From: Azoarcus sp.
GTDB taxonomy: Bacteria; Pseudomonadota; Gammaproteobacteria; Burkholderiales; Rhodocyclaceae
Reading direction: 5' to 3'
Length of the DNA stretch: 14,349 bases
Assembly (NCBI GenBank): GCA_023230755.1
Contig: JALNWS010000106.1
Span: 1-14,349, forward strand
The first letter of the stretch is position 1, and each line of letters starts with the position of its first letter. This document shows positions 13,703 through 14,349 of the stretch, one piece after another. Under the pieces are notes generated by a model that saw nothing but the letters and a program-made list of their open reading frames with translations, was not told the DNA's origin and did no database searches. The translations under genes were made by a program, and so were the position numbers.

Positions 13703-14349
13703 TCAACGCATTTCGATGTCCAGTTCTGCAATGAATTCTTCCTGGCGCTCGAGGGCCTTCAACGCCTTTCCGCCCAGCGCCTTGGCCACGAGGTTGATCA
13801 ACCCTTCGCAGAACACCACATAGGCGCCGATGCTGTTGCTGATGAAACTGCTCGAATGGGGAATGAAAAACGCGTGATCGGCGCAGGCCGTCAGCGGAGA
13901 CGCACGCGAATCGGTGATCGCGATCACCTTGATGCCTGCAACAGATGCTGCGCGCGCGACAACCACCGCCTGCCGACTGTAGGGAGAAACACCCGACAGC
14001 AGCAGTACGTCGCCACGACCCAGGTGCGCAAGCGAGGCTGCGATGCTTTGCCCAGGGCCGTCGAGCAGGCCGACGTCGGGGCGGATCAGGCCGAGGCCAT
14101 AGGACAGGAAGCTCGCCAGCGCATGCATCTGGCGCGCGCCGAACACGCGCACCCTGCGCGCCCGCGCCAGAAGCACGGCGGCAGCGGTGAGATCGCCGGC
14201 TTCAAGCTGGGCGAGACAACCGTCGATGTTGCGGATCGATTCCTGCGCCAGCTGCGCGACCACTGCAAGCGGTCCATCCGCAGCGTGCGCCTCATCGTCG
14301 AGCAGGCGCTGCCCCTGCTCGCTGTAGAAGCGCTGCTGGCCGCGCGTCA
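13703..14349 (-). CDS. RpiR/MurR-family transcriptional regulator with SIS domain, N-terminus outside the window
   Basis: The frame is open from the window edge to a TGA at 13703-13705. It encodes the last 215 residues or so of an RpiR-type regulator. A linker region (FYSEQGQRLLDDEAH) leads into an SIS sugar-phosphate-type domain: RVRVFGARQMHALASFL, GDVLLLSGVSPYSRQAVV, IKVIAITDSRASPL, then SSSFISNSIGAYV and a C-terminal helix ending in FIAELDIEMR. The N-terminal helix-turn-helix is not in the window. A GTG at 14263 lies well inside the domain linker and is not the start. SIS domains in this family usually sense phosphosugars, but relatives also control acyl-CoA operons. It lies immediately upstream of the hydratase in the same direction, so it probably regulates that operon. 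Confidence 0.88.
   Translation of the reverse strand, partial: TRGQQRFYSEQGQRLLDDEAHAADGPLAVVAQLAQESIRNIDGCLAQLEAGDLTAAAVLLARARRVRVFGARQMHALASFLSYGLGLIRPDVGLLDGPGQSIAASLAHLGRGDVLLLSGVSPYSRQAVVVARAASVAGIKVIAITDSRASPLTACADHAFFIPHSSSFISNSIGAYVVFCEGLINLVAKALGGKALKALERQEEFIAELDIEMR

Noticed and set aside
1..14349. CRISPR array, insertion sequence, prophage or integron
   Set aside because: No regularly spaced repeats, transposase, integrase or phage genes were found on reading both strands, and gene composition is uniform.

Overview
The window is G+C-rich, gene-dense and bacterial. The protein repertoire suggests a betaproteobacterium of the Azoarcus/Thauera/Aromatoleum (Rhodocyclales) kind: NhaR, a YibF-type glutathione transferase, a thioredoxin-like 2Fe-2S ferredoxin, a betaproteobacterial NodI/NodJ-like ABC exporter, sulfide:quinone reductase, and crotonase/ADP-forming acyl-CoA synthetase genes under an RpiR-type regulator. 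The lineage is inferred from recognised families, not from a marker gene. No rRNA, tRNA, CRISPR array, insertion sequence or prophage is visible.

Layout. (1) 1-787, plus strand: the 3' part of a LysR-type regulator closely resembling NhaR, cut by the window edge. (2) 830-2166, minus strand: a small secreted mono-haem cytochrome c followed by an unrecognised exported protein, with a strong hairpin between them. (3) 2356-8108, plus strand: a long co-directional cluster of a VanZ-family membrane protein, 2Fe-2S ferredoxin, alpha/beta hydrolase, glutathione S-transferase, NodI-like ATPase, DUF1615-type lipoprotein and NodJ-like permease. Several junctions overlap by 1-4 bases (ATGA, TGATG), so this reads as an operon. 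(4) 8119-9399, minus strand: a complete sulfide:quinone oxidoreductase with all three redox cysteines. It converges on the permease, and a long imperfect hairpin spans both stop codons. (5) 9400-9875: an intergenic region of about 480 bp holding a sigma70-like promoter for the sulfide:quinone reductase, a palindrome upstream of it, two hairpins and a short coding-like remnant. (6) 9876-14349, minus strand: RpiR/SIS regulator (cut by the window edge), enoyl-CoA hydratase, two-domain NDP-forming acyl-CoA synthetase and a second, catalytically atypical crotonase.

How the parts may work together. Region 6 looks like a regulated acid-catabolism operon: the synthetase makes an acyl-CoA thioester and the crotonases act on it or its enoyl derivative; the substrate is not identifiable from sequence. 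The ATPase and permease in region 3 form an ABC-2 type exporter. The lipoprotein between them carries three motifs resembling those of lytic transglycosylases, suggesting export coupled to a cell-envelope step. This is the most unusual arrangement in the window. Sulfide oxidation (region 4) and the periplasmic cytochrome (region 2) both point to respiratory electron transfer but are separately transcribed.
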